From Arcticibacter eurypsychrophilus (GTDB lineage Bacteria > Bacteroidota > Bacteroidia > Sphingobacteriales > Sphingobacteriaceae): DNA of 39,507 nt. The notes beneath the pieces were generated by a model, which was not told the origin of the DNA, did not search any database, and saw only the letters and a program-made list of their open reading frames with translations. The translations under genes were made by a program, and so were the position numbers. The DNA lies in the NCBI RefSeq assembly GCF_001730525.1, contig NZ_MDFN01000039.1, forward strand, positions 1 to 39,507. Reading direction: 5' to 3'. Positions 17,457 to 25,898 of this stretch are shown here, in pieces (position 1 is the first letter of the stretch; the number at the start of each line of letters is the position of its first letter).

Positions 17457-18944
17457 ATGAAATATATATTCTTCATACTTTTCTTTGCAACAACTTTCTA
17501 TCATGCTAATGCACAGTCTATTCCCGAACGTTTAAGTACCATTCCTCAAAAAAATGAGGTTGGTGCACTTTGTATGCCTCAGGACATAGCCCCTGTAAAG
17601 GCTCCTTTCCCAATGCCTCGGTTTACTAAACCTATATTTCCCTCGTTGACCATGAGTATCACCCGTATGGGTGCAAAAAAAAGTCGCATTACGACCAAAG
17701 AGATTCAGGCTACCATTGATCAGGTAAATAAAAAAGGGGGAGGCACCGTCTTGATACCCAAGGGTGTATGGAAAACCGGACGTATTTCTTTAAAAAGCAA
17801 TGTGAACCTTCACTTACAAGAGGGGGCAGAATTACATTTCAGTTCAGAAGTAGAGGATTATCGTCCCGCTGTTTTTACCCGCAATGAAGGTATTGAAGTG
17901 ATGTCATTGGGCGCCTGTATTTATGCAAATGGCCAAACCAATATTGCGGTTACCGGAAAAGGAAAACTTGTAGGACCTGGTCAGGGATCTGTGCGCAAAC
18001 AAGTGATGGAGGGAGATGTAATTGAAAATGTGGTTCCTCTGGATAAACCTGTATCCGAACGGGTGTATGAAGGTTATAATGGTGAATTTATATTCCTGCC
18101 GATGTTTATTTCACCGATCAACTGTAAGAATGTATACATAGAGGGAATTACTTTGGAAAATACAGCTTTCTGGAATATTGCGCCTGTATACTGTGATGGT
18201 GTAGTTATCAGAGGCATAACAGTTCATTCTGTAGGAATACCCCGCGGAGATGGAATTGATGTTGAGTCGTCAAGAAATGTATTGATCGAATATTGTACTC
18301 TTGCATCTGGGGATGATTGTTTTACCATCAAAGCTGGTCGTGGAATAGATGGTCTACGCGTAAATAAGCCTACTGAAAATGTAGTGATCCGCTATTGCCT
18401 GGCACAAAAGGGTCATGGTGGAATAACTTGTGGAAGTGAAACAGCAGGCATGATTCGTAATTTGTATATTCACGATTGTGTCTTTGACGAAACTGGAGTA
18501 GGCATCCGTTTTAAGACAAGAAGAAACAGAGGTGGTGGCGGAGAAAACTTATATTATGAACGGCTTCGGATGAATCTGGAGTTCACCGCTTTTAATTGGG
18601 ATATGCTGGGTAGTGCGGTGCATATGGGAGACCTGGCTAGTCGCTTTCCACCAAGAGCTGTTGATGCGTTAACTCCGGCATTCAGGAATATTTTCATGAA
18701 AGATATCATTGTCGAACGGGCATCTCAGTTTATTAAAATTAATGGCATCCCTGAATCTCCTTTAGTTAATTGGACGCTAGATAATGCAGAGGTATCTGCC
18801 GATAAACTGATTACAATTAATGATGCAAAAAATATCCTGATTAAAAATGTAAGTGTTAAAAGTAAGGATTCGGAAATGCGGATCGATTCTTCTAAAGGTA
18901 TTGTGTTTGAAAAAGTTGAGATTGAAGTTGAGACTAAGAAATAA
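17457..18944 (+). CDS. Secreted GH28 polygalacturonase family glycoside hydrolase
   Basis: A 495-residue parallel beta-helix hydrolase acting on pectin-type galacturonans. The Sec signal peptide ends around NAQ (residue 20). A short Rossmann-like start (ITTKEIQATIDQV) is typical of bacterial GH28, and GGTVLIPKGVW begins the helix. The catalytic set is clear: Asp265 in GDGID, Asp286/Asp287 in GDDC, His320 in GHGG and the RFK motif at 351-353. It inverts anomeric configuration. It is monocistronic between a 250-base leader and a strong terminator, and belongs functionally with the GH2/GH5/GH43 operon as plant-cell-wall degradation. Confidence 0.92.
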   Translation: MKYIFFILFFATTFYHANAQSIPERLSTIPQKNEVGALCMPQDIAPVKAPFPMPRFTKPIFPSLTMSITRMGAKKSRITTKEIQATIDQVNKKGGGTVLIPKGVWKTGRISLKSNVNLHLQEGAELHFSSEVEDYRPAVFTRNEGIEVMSLGACIYANGQTNIAVTGKGKLVGPGQGSVRKQVMEGDVIENVVPLDKPVSERVYEGYNGEFIFLPMFISPINCKNVYIEGITLENTAFWNIAPVYCDGVVIRGITVHSVGIPRGDGIDVESSRNVLIEYCTLASGDDCFTIKAGRGIDGLRVNKPTENVVIRYCLAQKGHGGITCGSETAGMIRNLYIHDCVFDETGVGIRFKTRRNRGGGGENLYYERLRMNLEFTAFNWDMLGSAVHMGDLASRFPPRAVDALTPAFRNIFMKDIIVERASQFIKINGIPESPLVNWTLDNAEVSADKLITINDAKNILIKNVSVKSKDSEMRIDSSKGIVFEKVEIEVETKK

Positions 18945-18982
18945 AACTTGTTTCATCCCGGATACTTATTAAGAGTAAATGA

Positions 18983-19018
18983 AAAAAGCCAGACTCAATA
19001 CAGCGAACCTGGCTTTTT
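18983..19018. terminator. Bidirectional terminator between convergent genes
   Basis: AAAAAGCCAG (18983-18992) pairs perfectly with CTGGCTTTTT (19009-19018) across a 16-base loop. Its A and T tails serve both the GH28 gene and the convergent secreted-protein gene. Confidence 0.9.
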
Positions 19019-19027
19019 AATATATTG

Positions 19028-19423
19028 TTATGGTGTTAGGTTTGTTGTAGAACCAGTAGGACTAGTTGTAGGAGGTGTAGGAGTTTTAGGGCTTGATGGA
19101 CTACCAGGACTTGTCGAATTTGGGCTGGTCGGATTTGCTCCTGGATCTGTAGCATTAGCAGGACTTGGTACTGGTCTTTTCATTGGATCAGTAGTTGTTG
19201 GGGTCCTATTAGGAATTGGTGTACGACTAGGAACTGGTTTCCTTGTATTCGTGGAATCCATTGGTAAAGGAGCAGTAGATGGATTTGTCAAGCTTGAGTC
19301 GGTTTTTTTAACTGTATCCTGTAACACAATATGCTCCGAAGTGTTTCCCTCTGCTGCTATTGCACTCAAGGAAATCAATCCCCCAAATGCTAATGTTGTC
19401 GCTAAGATTAATCGCTTTTTCAT
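19028..19423 (-). CDS. Low-complexity Pro/Ser/Thr-rich secreted protein
   Basis: A 131-residue protein starting at ATG 19423 (an upstream extension in frame is less likely because the signal peptide begins here). MKKRLILATTLAFGG onward is a Sec signal peptide ending near SAIAA. The mature chain begins EGNTSEHIVLQDTVKK and then consists mainly of Pro, Thr, Ser, Asn and Gly in loose PTP/PNS/PGS patterns. No domain is recognised. Such regions are flexible linkers or glycosylation-prone (Bacteroidota O-glycosylate D-S/T motifs). The opposite strand is also open over this stretch because of the skewed composition. Confidence 0.65.
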   Translation of the reverse strand: MKKRLILATTLAFGGLISLSAIAAEGNTSEHIVLQDTVKKTDSSLTNPSTAPLPMDSTNTRKPVPSRTPIPNRTPTTTDPMKRPVPSPANATDPGANPTSPNSTSPGSPSSPKTPTPPTTSPTGSTTNLTP

Positions 19424-19574
19424 AATACTATAATTTATCAGTAGATGTATATTGTGGACTAAAATTATGCCAAAATAAAAATCAAAGGAAAGGTTCACTT
19501 GGTTGTACTAATTGCTATTCGAGTTGTTTAATCCCTCATTGATCAGTATCATTCTTTTTTCTCCCCTGCTTTGC

Positions 19575-19582
19575 TACCTTTG
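19575..19582 (+). promoter_or_regulatory. Bacteroidota-type -7 promoter box
   Basis: TACCTTTG matches the TAnnTTTG consensus of the primary sigma factor in this phylum. It lies 9 bases before the ATG at 19592, implying a very short or leaderless transcript for the YoaK-like gene. No clear -33 TTG element is visible. Confidence 0.5.
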
Positions 19583-19591
19583 CAAATAATA

Positions 19592-20344
19592 ATGTTTCAT
19601 CATACCGGACAACGCAGAACCCATAAAAATAATATTCGATTAGCTCTATTGTTGTGTATGAGTGCAGGAGTAGTAAATGTCACTGGTTTTATAGCTTTTG
19701 GTATTTTAACGACGAATGTAACCGGTCATGTGGCTGTTTTTGCAGATCAACTTTCAAACGGTAATTTTTCTTCTGCACGTATGGTTGGCCTATGGATGCT
19801 CACATTTCTTGCAGGCGCCTTTTTTTCCAGTCTGTGGTTAAGGCTCACCACGAATAACAAACGTTTTGCTTTTACGGTTCCAATAATCGTAGAAATTATC
19901 ATTCTCCTGCTGGTCGGGTATTTTGGATACGGCTTTGATTATTCCATTGTCAGCACAGAGATCTTTGGCGGTAGCTTACTGTTTGCTATGGGTCTGCAAA
20001 ATGCCTTGGTATCAGAAATTTCCGGCTCAGTAGTTCGAACTACCCACTTAACTGGAATGTTTACTGATCTGGGGATCGCCCTGGCAAAATCTATATATGG
20101 AGATGTTAAAACTAAGGCAGCACTTCGTCCCAAGATCATGCTTTACCTGGTGATTATCTTTTTTTTCTTCTTTGGTGGCATTGCAGGAGGTTTACTCTTT
20201 AAACGGTATTACTACCATACCTTTTACCTGCCTGCATTTATCTTGATGGCTGTCATGATCTATGATATGTTTCGTTTCAAAACCGTTCTCTTTTTTCGTA
20301 GAGTGAAGAGTAAAAGAGGTTTACATTCTTTTTACCGCCGGTAA
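19592..20344 (+). CDS. YoaK family (DUF1275) membrane protein
   Basis: A 250-residue integral membrane protein of the YoaK/DUF1275 family, function unknown. About six hydrophobic segments are seen. The family signature is the helix LCMSAGVVNVTGFIAFG followed by NVTGHVAVFADQL; the middle carries FAMGLQNALVSEISG and TTHLTGMFTDLGIALAK. ATG 19592 is chosen over an upstream TTG because a -7 promoter box overlaps the extension. It diverges from the Pro/Ser/Thr-rich gene. A transport or small-molecule role is guessed for the family only. Confidence 0.88.
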   Translation: MFHHTGQRRTHKNNIRLALLLCMSAGVVNVTGFIAFGILTTNVTGHVAVFADQLSNGNFSSARMVGLWMLTFLAGAFFSSLWLRLTTNNKRFAFTVPIIVEIIILLLVGYFGYGFDYSIVSTEIFGGSLLFAMGLQNALVSEISGSVVRTTHLTGMFTDLGIALAKSIYGDVKTKAALRPKIMLYLVIIFFFFFGGIAGGLLFKRYYYHTFYLPAFILMAVMIYDMFRFKTVLFFRRVKSKRGLHSFYRR

Positions 20345-20499
20345 TCTTTAATTATTCTTTTCTAACCTTTCACTGAAAGACCCGGATTAACTCAGTTAAT
20401 TTTACTTTCTTCCAATCAAACTTTTTACATAGCATTTGTCACATTGATTTATTATGGACCTGTCCTGAAGGAGATTTTTAATTAATAAAACTATATTAC

Positions 20500-20565
20500 A
20501 TGGTTGATTCGAAAGGCCGAAGAAGAGTAATTATAAGTAATGTTTCCTCAATCGTATGGGAGTAT
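20500..20565 (+). pseudogene. Start of a GlgE-like maltosyltransferase gene (scrap)
   Basis: ATG 20500 opens MVDSKGRRRVIISNVSS, resembling the first residues of GlgE (alpha-1,4-glucan:maltose-1-phosphate maltosyltransferase), which typically begin with GR+RVVI.NV before its N-terminal domain. GAAGGAG precedes the ATG by about 30 bases. The similarity stops within some 17 codons, where the sequence passes, in another frame, into a maltokinase remnant. Identification from so few residues is tentative, but the neighbours support it. Confidence 0.45.
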
Positions 20566-20567
20566 AA

Positions 20568-21098
20568 TATCCAGCTAAGTCTGCAGTACATGCGTTTGTT
20601 ACTGTTAAGATTCGGATCCATGGAGATTATCATTTAGGACAGGTTTTGTTTACAAGTCAAGATTTTATCATTTTTGACTTTGAGGGAGAGCCGGCAAAAG
20701 TTATAATGAAAGAAGGCTGAAGTATTCTCCTATTAGGGATGTTACAGGGATGCTCAGGTCGTTTCAGTACACGGCATATAGCAGTTTATACCAGGATAAA
20801 AAAATCAGGCCTAAAGATATCAGTCAATTTTTACCTCATCTGGAACAATGGTATCATTATATGATTGGCTTTTTTATGCAGTTTTATTTACAAAAAGAAC
20901 AGGGTGCTAATTTTATACCCAAGGACAAAGAAAGTCAGGAAATTTTTTTTGCAAACTTTTCTGCTGCAAAAAGCATTATATGAGCTAAATTACAAGCTGA
21001 ATAATCGCCCTGATTGAGTCATCGGACCTATGCGTGGTATTAAGTCAATAATGAAAAAATATAAGGTTCTGCTAACCAAAAAGGAGTTAACAAATTAA
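20568..21098 (+). pseudogene. Maltokinase C-terminal remnant (Mak or TreS-Mak)
   Basis: The kinase core reads RIHGDYHLGQVLFTSQDF then FDFEGEPAKV before a stop at 20718-20720. The true frame resumes just before it as RRLKYSPIRDVTGMLRSFQY, changes again at a T8 run near 20943-20950 to LLQKALYELNYKLNNRPD, and meets TGA at 20994-20996 where the family has Trp (D-W-V). It ends with GPMRGIKS and stop 21096-21098. These are signatures of maltokinase, often fused to trehalose synthase. The N-terminal part is absent. With glgB next door this is the residue of a GlgE-pathway operon. Confidence 0.85.
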
Positions 21099-21100
21099 CC

Positions 21101-23023
21101 ATGTCAGACATTCTTCAAACCATTCCATTCTCTTTGTTTACCGATTTTGATGTAGCGCTTTTTAAAACAGGTAAACATTATAATCTTTATAATAAGCTTG
21201 GATCTCACTTAGTTAGCCACGAAGGTAAGACAGGTACTTACTTTGCGGTCTGGGCCCCCGCTGCCAGTTACGTAACCGTAATAGGAAATTTTAACTCATG
21301 GGATAAGAACAGTCACCCCATGCAGGTGCGCTGGGATGGATCAGGGATTTGGGAACTCTTCATTCCCGGTGTCTCACATGCGGTATATTATAAATATTAC
21401 ATTGAAAATTCCAATGGTTTTAAAGTAGAAAAGGGTGATCCTTATGCTTTACATTGGGAAACTCCACCCCATACTGGTTCTATTACCTGGGATCAGGAGT
21501 ACACTTGGAATGACTCTAAATGGGTAGCGGAGCGCCAAAAAGGAAACGCACTCAGTAAACCCATATCTGTTTACGAAGTGCATCTGGGTTCCTGGAGAAG
21601 ATCCTCCGAAGACGGATCTTTTCTCACTTACCGTGAAATTGCAGCTCAACTTCCTGATTATTGTGTCTATATGGGATTTACTCATGTAGAATTTATGCCC
21701 ATCATGGAGCACCCCTTTTATGGGTCATGGGGTTATCAGGTGACCGGTTATTTCGCACCATCTAGTCGTTTTGGTACACCGGAGGACTTTAAATATTTAG
21801 TCGACCAACTACATTTGGCAGGGATAGGCGTTATCCTGGATTGGGTACCCTCTCATTTTCCTGTTGATGAACATGGATTAGGTTATTTTGACGGATCTCA
21901 TCTGTATGAATACGCAGACCCCCGTAAGGGATTTCACCCGGATTGGAAAAGCTTCATCTTTAATCTGGATCGGAATGAAGTACGGGAGTTCCTAATCTCC
22001 AATGCCTTTTTCTGGCTGGAAAAATTTCATATCGATGGATTAAGGGTTGATGCAGTCGCTTCTATGTTATACCTGGACTATTCCAGAAAGGAAGGTGAGT
22101 GGATTCCTAATCAATATGGCGGCAGAGAAAATCTGGAAGCAATCAGTTTCCTAAAAGAGTTTAATACTGCCGTACACGAGTTTTTTCCTGATGTGATTAC
22201 CGTAGCAGAAGAGTCAACTTCATGGCCGGGTGTCACGCATCCTGTACAGGATGGTGGTTTAGGATTTGATATGAAGTGGATGATGGGATGGATGCACGAT
22301 ACCCTCAGTTATTTTGAGAATGACCCTGTATACAGAAAGTACCACCAGGGCCAACTTACTTTCAGTTTGCTTTATGCGTTTTCGGAAAAATTTACACTTC
22401 CTTTATCTCATGACGAGGTGGTGTATGGTAAACAATCCCTCTTGAATAAGATGCCTGGCGACGAATGGCAGAAATTTGCTAATCTCAGGTTGTTATTTGC
22501 TTATATGTATGGGCACCCCGGTGCAAAACTGATCTTTATGGGTGGTGAATTTGCACAAAGCCATGAATGGCAACATGACTATAGTCTGGATTGGCACGAA
22601 AACCACCATCTCCTAAATAATGGGGTGCAAAGTCTGGTGAAAGACCTGAATATACTGTATCATGAACCGGCGCTGTATACCTATAATTTCACCAACGAGG
22701 GCTTTGAGTGGATTGCAAATAACGACGATCAAAATTGTGTAATCTGTTGGCGCAGAAAAGGGATTAATATAGAGGAAGACCTGATCTTTGTGGCCAATTT
22801 TACACCGGTAGTACGGTCTAATTACCGCATTGGGGTATCCTTAAGAGGATTTTATAAAGAAATTCTTAATTCAGATTCATTAAAATACGGAGGAAGTGAT
22901 GTGTTAAACTCAGATGAACTGGATGCTTTTCCTATCCCTGCACATGGCCACACACATTCCCTGTCATTAACATTGCCGCCCTTAGGTGTAGTCGTTCTTA
23001 AATTTTCACATACAGAGAAATAA
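21101..23023 (+). CDS. glgB: 1,4-alpha-glucan branching enzyme
   Basis: A 640-residue GH13 enzyme that cuts alpha-1,4 chains and re-attaches them as alpha-1,6 branches in glycogen. An N-terminal CBM48-type domain (YFAVWAPAASYVTVIGNFN) is followed by the catalytic barrel: DWVPSHFP, nucleophile Asp317 in LRVDAVASML, acid/base in AEEST (Glu370/371), and His437/Asp438 in SHDEVV. LIFMGGEFAQ and the C-terminal beta domain complete it. The length is normal. It starts 2 bases after the maltokinase remnant's stop and leads into the DUF6766 gene 3 bases downstream. The maltose-1-phosphate enzymes that usually sit upstream are lost here. Confidence 0.95.
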   Translation: MSDILQTIPFSLFTDFDVALFKTGKHYNLYNKLGSHLVSHEGKTGTYFAVWAPAASYVTVIGNFNSWDKNSHPMQVRWDGSGIWELFIPGVSHAVYYKYYIENSNGFKVEKGDPYALHWETPPHTGSITWDQEYTWNDSKWVAERQKGNALSKPISVYEVHLGSWRRSSEDGSFLTYREIAAQLPDYCVYMGFTHVEFMPIMEHPFYGSWGYQVTGYFAPSSRFGTPEDFKYLVDQLHLAGIGVILDWVPSHFPVDEHGLGYFDGSHLYEYADPRKGFHPDWKSFIFNLDRNEVREFLISNAFFWLEKFHIDGLRVDAVASMLYLDYSRKEGEWIPNQYGGRENLEAISFLKEFNTAVHEFFPDVITVAEESTSWPGVTHPVQDGGLGFDMKWMMGWMHDTLSYFENDPVYRKYHQGQLTFSLLYAFSEKFTLPLSHDEVVYGKQSLLNKMPGDEWQKFANLRLLFAYMYGHPGAKLIFMGGEFAQSHEWQHDYSLDWHENHHLLNNGVQSLVKDLNILYHEPALYTYNFTNEGFEWIANNDDQNCVICWRRKGINIEEDLIFVANFTPVVRSNYRIGVSLRGFYKEILNSDSLKYGGSDVLNSDELDAFPIPAHGHTHSLSLTLPPLGVVVLKFSHTEK

Positions 23024-23026
23024 GTC

Positions 23027-23686
23027 ATGAGCAAGCACAGTTATTTTTACAGAAATGGTCTTTCTATCGTATTCTTATCCTTATTTATAGTCACCCTTGC
23101 CGCCCAGGCACTTACCGGATGGAAAGAGCACAATAAGGATTTATCAGAAGCACATATACCCATTTTAAGTTTGCTTGCCTATTTGGGAACCGGCCATTTT
23201 ATATCGGCCACCTTTGAGAACTTTCAAAGTGAATTTTTACAAATGTCTCTTTATGTGGTGTTAACTATTCACCTCAGACAACAAGGATCTGCCGAATCAA
23301 AGAAACTGGAAGGGAAGGATGAAGTAGACCGTGACCCAAAACCCGAAAAAGACGCACCATGGGCAGTGAGAAAAGGAGGTTGGATACTGAAGGTTTATAG
23401 TTATTCCCTGTCATTAGTTTTCTTTCTATTATTCTTTATTAGTTGGGGACTTCATTTATACGGGAGCTGGATCGATCACAATGTGCAACAGGAAATCCAT
23501 CACCAATCGCGGGAAAGTATTGTCCAGTTTCTATCTGAACCTACTTTTTGGTTTGAGACCTTTCAAAATTGGCAGAGTGAATTTCTTTCCGTGGCCTCTA
23601 TTGTGATCTTGACTATATATTTTCGACAAAAAGGCTCTCCCGAATCTAAACCGGTGGATGCCTCTGATGTGGAAACAGGAAAATAA
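23027..23686 (+). CDS. DUF6766 family membrane protein with internal duplication
   Basis: A 219-residue membrane protein I recognise as DUF6766, of unknown function. It is a tandem duplication: residues 9-92 and 124-208 share the same plan. Each half has a hydrophobic helix, a HN motif (KEHN at 33-36, IDHN at 149-152), then F-x-N-[FW]-QSEFL and a second helix ending LR/FRQ-GS-ESK. The halves are joined by a charged linker (SKKLEGKDEVDRDPKPEKD). It starts 3 bases after glgB, so it is translationally coupled to glycogen branching, a frequent pairing with stress genes. Confidence 0.8.
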   Translation: MSKHSYFYRNGLSIVFLSLFIVTLAAQALTGWKEHNKDLSEAHIPILSLLAYLGTGHFISATFENFQSEFLQMSLYVVLTIHLRQQGSAESKKLEGKDEVDRDPKPEKDAPWAVRKGGWILKVYSYSLSLVFFLLFFISWGLHLYGSWIDHNVQQEIHHQSRESIVQFLSEPTFWFETFQNWQSEFLSVASIVILTIYFRQKGSPESKPVDASDVETGK

Positions 23687-23774
23687 GGTTTTTGGTTGAT
23701 CAGGATATATTTATAAAAAGACCAACAAAATAATTTTTAAGATGTTAACAATCTACATCTTAAAGAAAAATATT

Positions 23775-24014
23775 ATGTTAGAAAACGTAAATCCAGAACA
23801 CAAAGAGGGTCCTGTTGCCCGTAAAATTGAAGAGCAGACTGCTAAGATCCCTTCTGATGTATTTTTGTGGGCTGCACTAACATCTATTGGTGTTTCGCTT
23901 ACACTGAAAATTATGCATAAAAGGCATGATGCTTTATTTGTTGGTCAATGGGCCGCTCCATTCCTTCTTTTAGGAATTTACAACAAGCTTGTAAAATTGC
24001 AAGGTCACGACTAA
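23775..24014 (+). CDS. Small two-helix membrane protein, unknown function
   Basis: A 79-residue protein from ATG 23775; an in-frame ATG at 23742 would add 11 residues, but the internal start gives the more natural soluble N-terminus MLENVNPEHKEG. Two hydrophobic segments follow (DVFLWAALTSIGVSLTL, and QWAAPFLLLGIYNKL) separated by HKRHD. The layout is common among small Bacteroidota membrane proteins near stress genes; no family name is recognised. A strong terminator ends the unit. Confidence 0.65.
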   Translation: MLENVNPEHKEGPVARKIEEQTAKIPSDVFLWAALTSIGVSLTLKIMHKRHDALFVGQWAAPFLLLGIYNKLVKLQGHD

Positions 24015-24021
24015 ACTTAAT

Positions 24022-24073
24022 AAAGGTCAGTATACTTAAAGTTGTTCATGTAAATTCTGGTGTACTGACCTTT
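24022..24073 (+). terminator. Terminator after the glgB unit
   Basis: AAAGGTCAGTA (24022-24032) pairs perfectly over 11 bp with TACTGACCTTT (24063-24073), followed by GTTAAAAAAC. The loop is 30 bases, long but acceptable. Confidence 0.7.
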
Positions 24074-24122
24074 GTTAAAAAACTTTTTACTCTTATATAA
24101 TTTCAAAACATTACCTTAAATT

Positions 24123-24141
24123 CCAGTGTAGATTACACTGG
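24123..24141. promoter_or_regulatory. Short inverted repeat upstream of the carbamoyltransferase
   Basis: CCAGTGTA-GAT-TACACTGG, a perfect 8-bp inverted repeat with a 3-base centre, 42 bases before the start codon. The spacing and symmetry fit a dimeric regulator operator or a 5'-leader hairpin of the glycan cluster. Confidence 0.45.
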
Positions 24142-24182
24142 TGGAATCCCTATATCTTTTCTATTCTGTTTAAAAGAAGACT

Positions 24183-25898
24183 ATGTACACATTAGGCATT
24201 AATGCTGCGTTCCATGATTCCGCTGCTTGTATCATTAAAGATGGGGTTTTATTAGCTGCTGCTGAAGATGAACGGTTCACCCATTTTAAACATGGTAAAA
24301 GGCCTGTTCCTTTCTCTACCTGGGAATTGCCGTTTCATGCTATCGACTACTGTCTGCAGATTGCACAGATCAATTTAAGCGATGTAGATCATGTAGCTTA
24401 TTCATTTGATCCTTATTTACTCATTCCAGATCAGTTTAAATCTGCTCATTCCATAGAAATTCCATTTATTCCAGGAGGTACATCAAGTACGGAGTGGTTG
24501 AACCCCTGGGATCCCTTGTTCCTTTCCTCTATTTTAAATGGTCCATCACAGCTTGTAGATGGGTACCCGCATCACCTTCAAAAGCGATTTAAAGGAGCAA
24601 CAGTCTTTGGTTTTAAATGGCATTTTGTCGAACATCATATTGCACATGCAGCAAGTGCTTTTCTACCCTCACCTTTTTCTCAGGCAGCAATTCTTACCCT
24701 TGATGGACGTGGCGAACGTGCTACAACCACTTATAACATAGGCAAAGGGAATGAGATGTCCCGAATTGGAGAAGTACAAATGCCCCATTCATTGGGTTTG
24801 CTCTACGAACGTTTAACTACTTACCTCGGGTTTTTGCATTCTTCGGATGAATATAAAGTGATGGCATTGGCTTCCTACGGTAAACCGGTATTTGTAAAAG
24901 ACTTCCGGGAAATGATCACTGTTGGCGAAAAGGGCCAGTATACCATTACTGATGAACGATTTGAAGAACGTTTTGGTCCCACACGACTAAGGCATGAAGA
25001 ATTTACCGCCCACCATTTTAACATTGCACATTCTCTGCAATTCGTCCTGGAAGAAACCGTGTTAGAGTTAACAAACTGGCTTTATCAGAAAACGAAGGAA
25101 GAAAATCTGTGTATGGCAGGTGGTGTGGCCCTAAATTGTGTATTAAATGCAAGGATCAGAGATCGGGGTCCATTTAAAAATATCTGGGTTCAACCCGCTG
25201 CTGGCGATTCAGGCACTGCTCTTGGTGCTGCAGAATGGATTGACGCGCAAGAAAGACAAAGCACTACAAAAGACTTTACCATGGATCATGTGTATTGGGG
25301 CCCTGAATATACCGATGATGATATAGAAAAATTTCTTAAATGGGCCAAAGTACCTTACCGAAAATTGGATAATGTAGCTGAAGAAGGTGCTGAAATACTG
25401 GCTCAGGATAAAATTATTGGCTGGTATCAGGGTAGAATGGAATTCGGCCCAAGGGCATTGGGAAGTCGCTCTATCCTGGCTTCACCCATTAGTCCAAAAA
25501 TGCAATCGCGTTTAAATGAAGTGAAGGACAGGGAAGACTTCCGTCCCGTTGCACCCGTAGTGCTCGAAGAGGATGCCCCGGAATGGTTTGAAGGAGCAAA
25601 GTACTCTCCCTTCATGCTGTTTATTTATGATGTTAAACCCGATAAAGCAGATCAGATTCCAGCAGTACGGCATACAGATGGAACAGCGCGGATTCAAACA
25701 GTAAACAGTACACAACACCCTCAATATTACAACCTGATAAAAGCATTTAAAGAGAAAACCGGTGTGCCTGTATTGGTAAATACATCCTTCAATACCCTTG
25801 GCAAACCTATTGTTTCATCACCCAGAGATGCTGTAGAGTGTTTTTGGTCTTCGCCTTTTGATGCACTGATTATAGGTTCATTTTTAATTGAAAAATAA
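24183..25898 (+). CDS. Carbamoyltransferase (NodU/CmcH/TobZ family)
   Basis: A 571-residue O-carbamoyltransferase that makes carbamoyl-adenylate from carbamoyl phosphate and ATP and passes the carbamoyl group to a hydroxyl. The N-terminal Kae1-like domain shows GINAAFHDSAAC (His11), HHIAHAASAF around 151-160 with the metal-site histidines, and DGRGE at 174-178. AGGVALNCVLN near 312-322 and EFGPRALGSRS near 420-430 are family signatures, followed by the C-terminal carbamoyl-transfer domain (VLVNTSFN). Its stop overlaps the GT2 start (TAATG), so the two are coupled. The acceptor is probably a sugar made or attached by the neighbouring glycosyltransferases; inference. Confidence 0.93.
   Translation: MYTLGINAAFHDSAACIIKDGVLLAAAEDERFTHFKHGKRPVPFSTWELPFHAIDYCLQIAQINLSDVDHVAYSFDPYLLIPDQFKSAHSIEIPFIPGGTSSTEWLNPWDPLFLSSILNGPSQLVDGYPHHLQKRFKGATVFGFKWHFVEHHIAHAASAFLPSPFSQAAILTLDGRGERATTTYNIGKGNEMSRIGEVQMPHSLGLLYERLTTYLGFLHSSDEYKVMALASYGKPVFVKDFREMITVGEKGQYTITDERFEERFGPTRLRHEEFTAHHFNIAHSLQFVLEETVLELTNWLYQKTKEENLCMAGGVALNCVLNARIRDRGPFKNIWVQPAAGDSGTALGAAEWIDAQERQSTTKDFTMDHVYWGPEYTDDDIEKFLKWAKVPYRKLDNVAEEGAEILAQDKIIGWYQGRMEFGPRALGSRSILASPISPKMQSRLNEVKDREDFRPVAPVVLEEDAPEWFEGAKYSPFMLFIYDVKPDKADQIPAVRHTDGTARIQTVNSTQHPQYYNLIKAFKEKTGVPVLVNTSFNTLGKPIVSSPRDAVECFWSSPFDALIIGSFLIEK

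Noticed and set aside
18948-19433. 161-codon open frame on the plus strand, Gly/Val/Leu-rich
   Set aside because: It is the antisense of the Pro/Ser/Thr-rich gene; its composition mirrors that low-complexity stretch, it overlaps the terminator and has no ribosome-binding site or domain.
20750-20983. Stand-alone 77-residue protein
   Set aside because: Its sequence is an internal part of a maltokinase, joined on both sides by frame changes; it is part of the remnant, not a gene.
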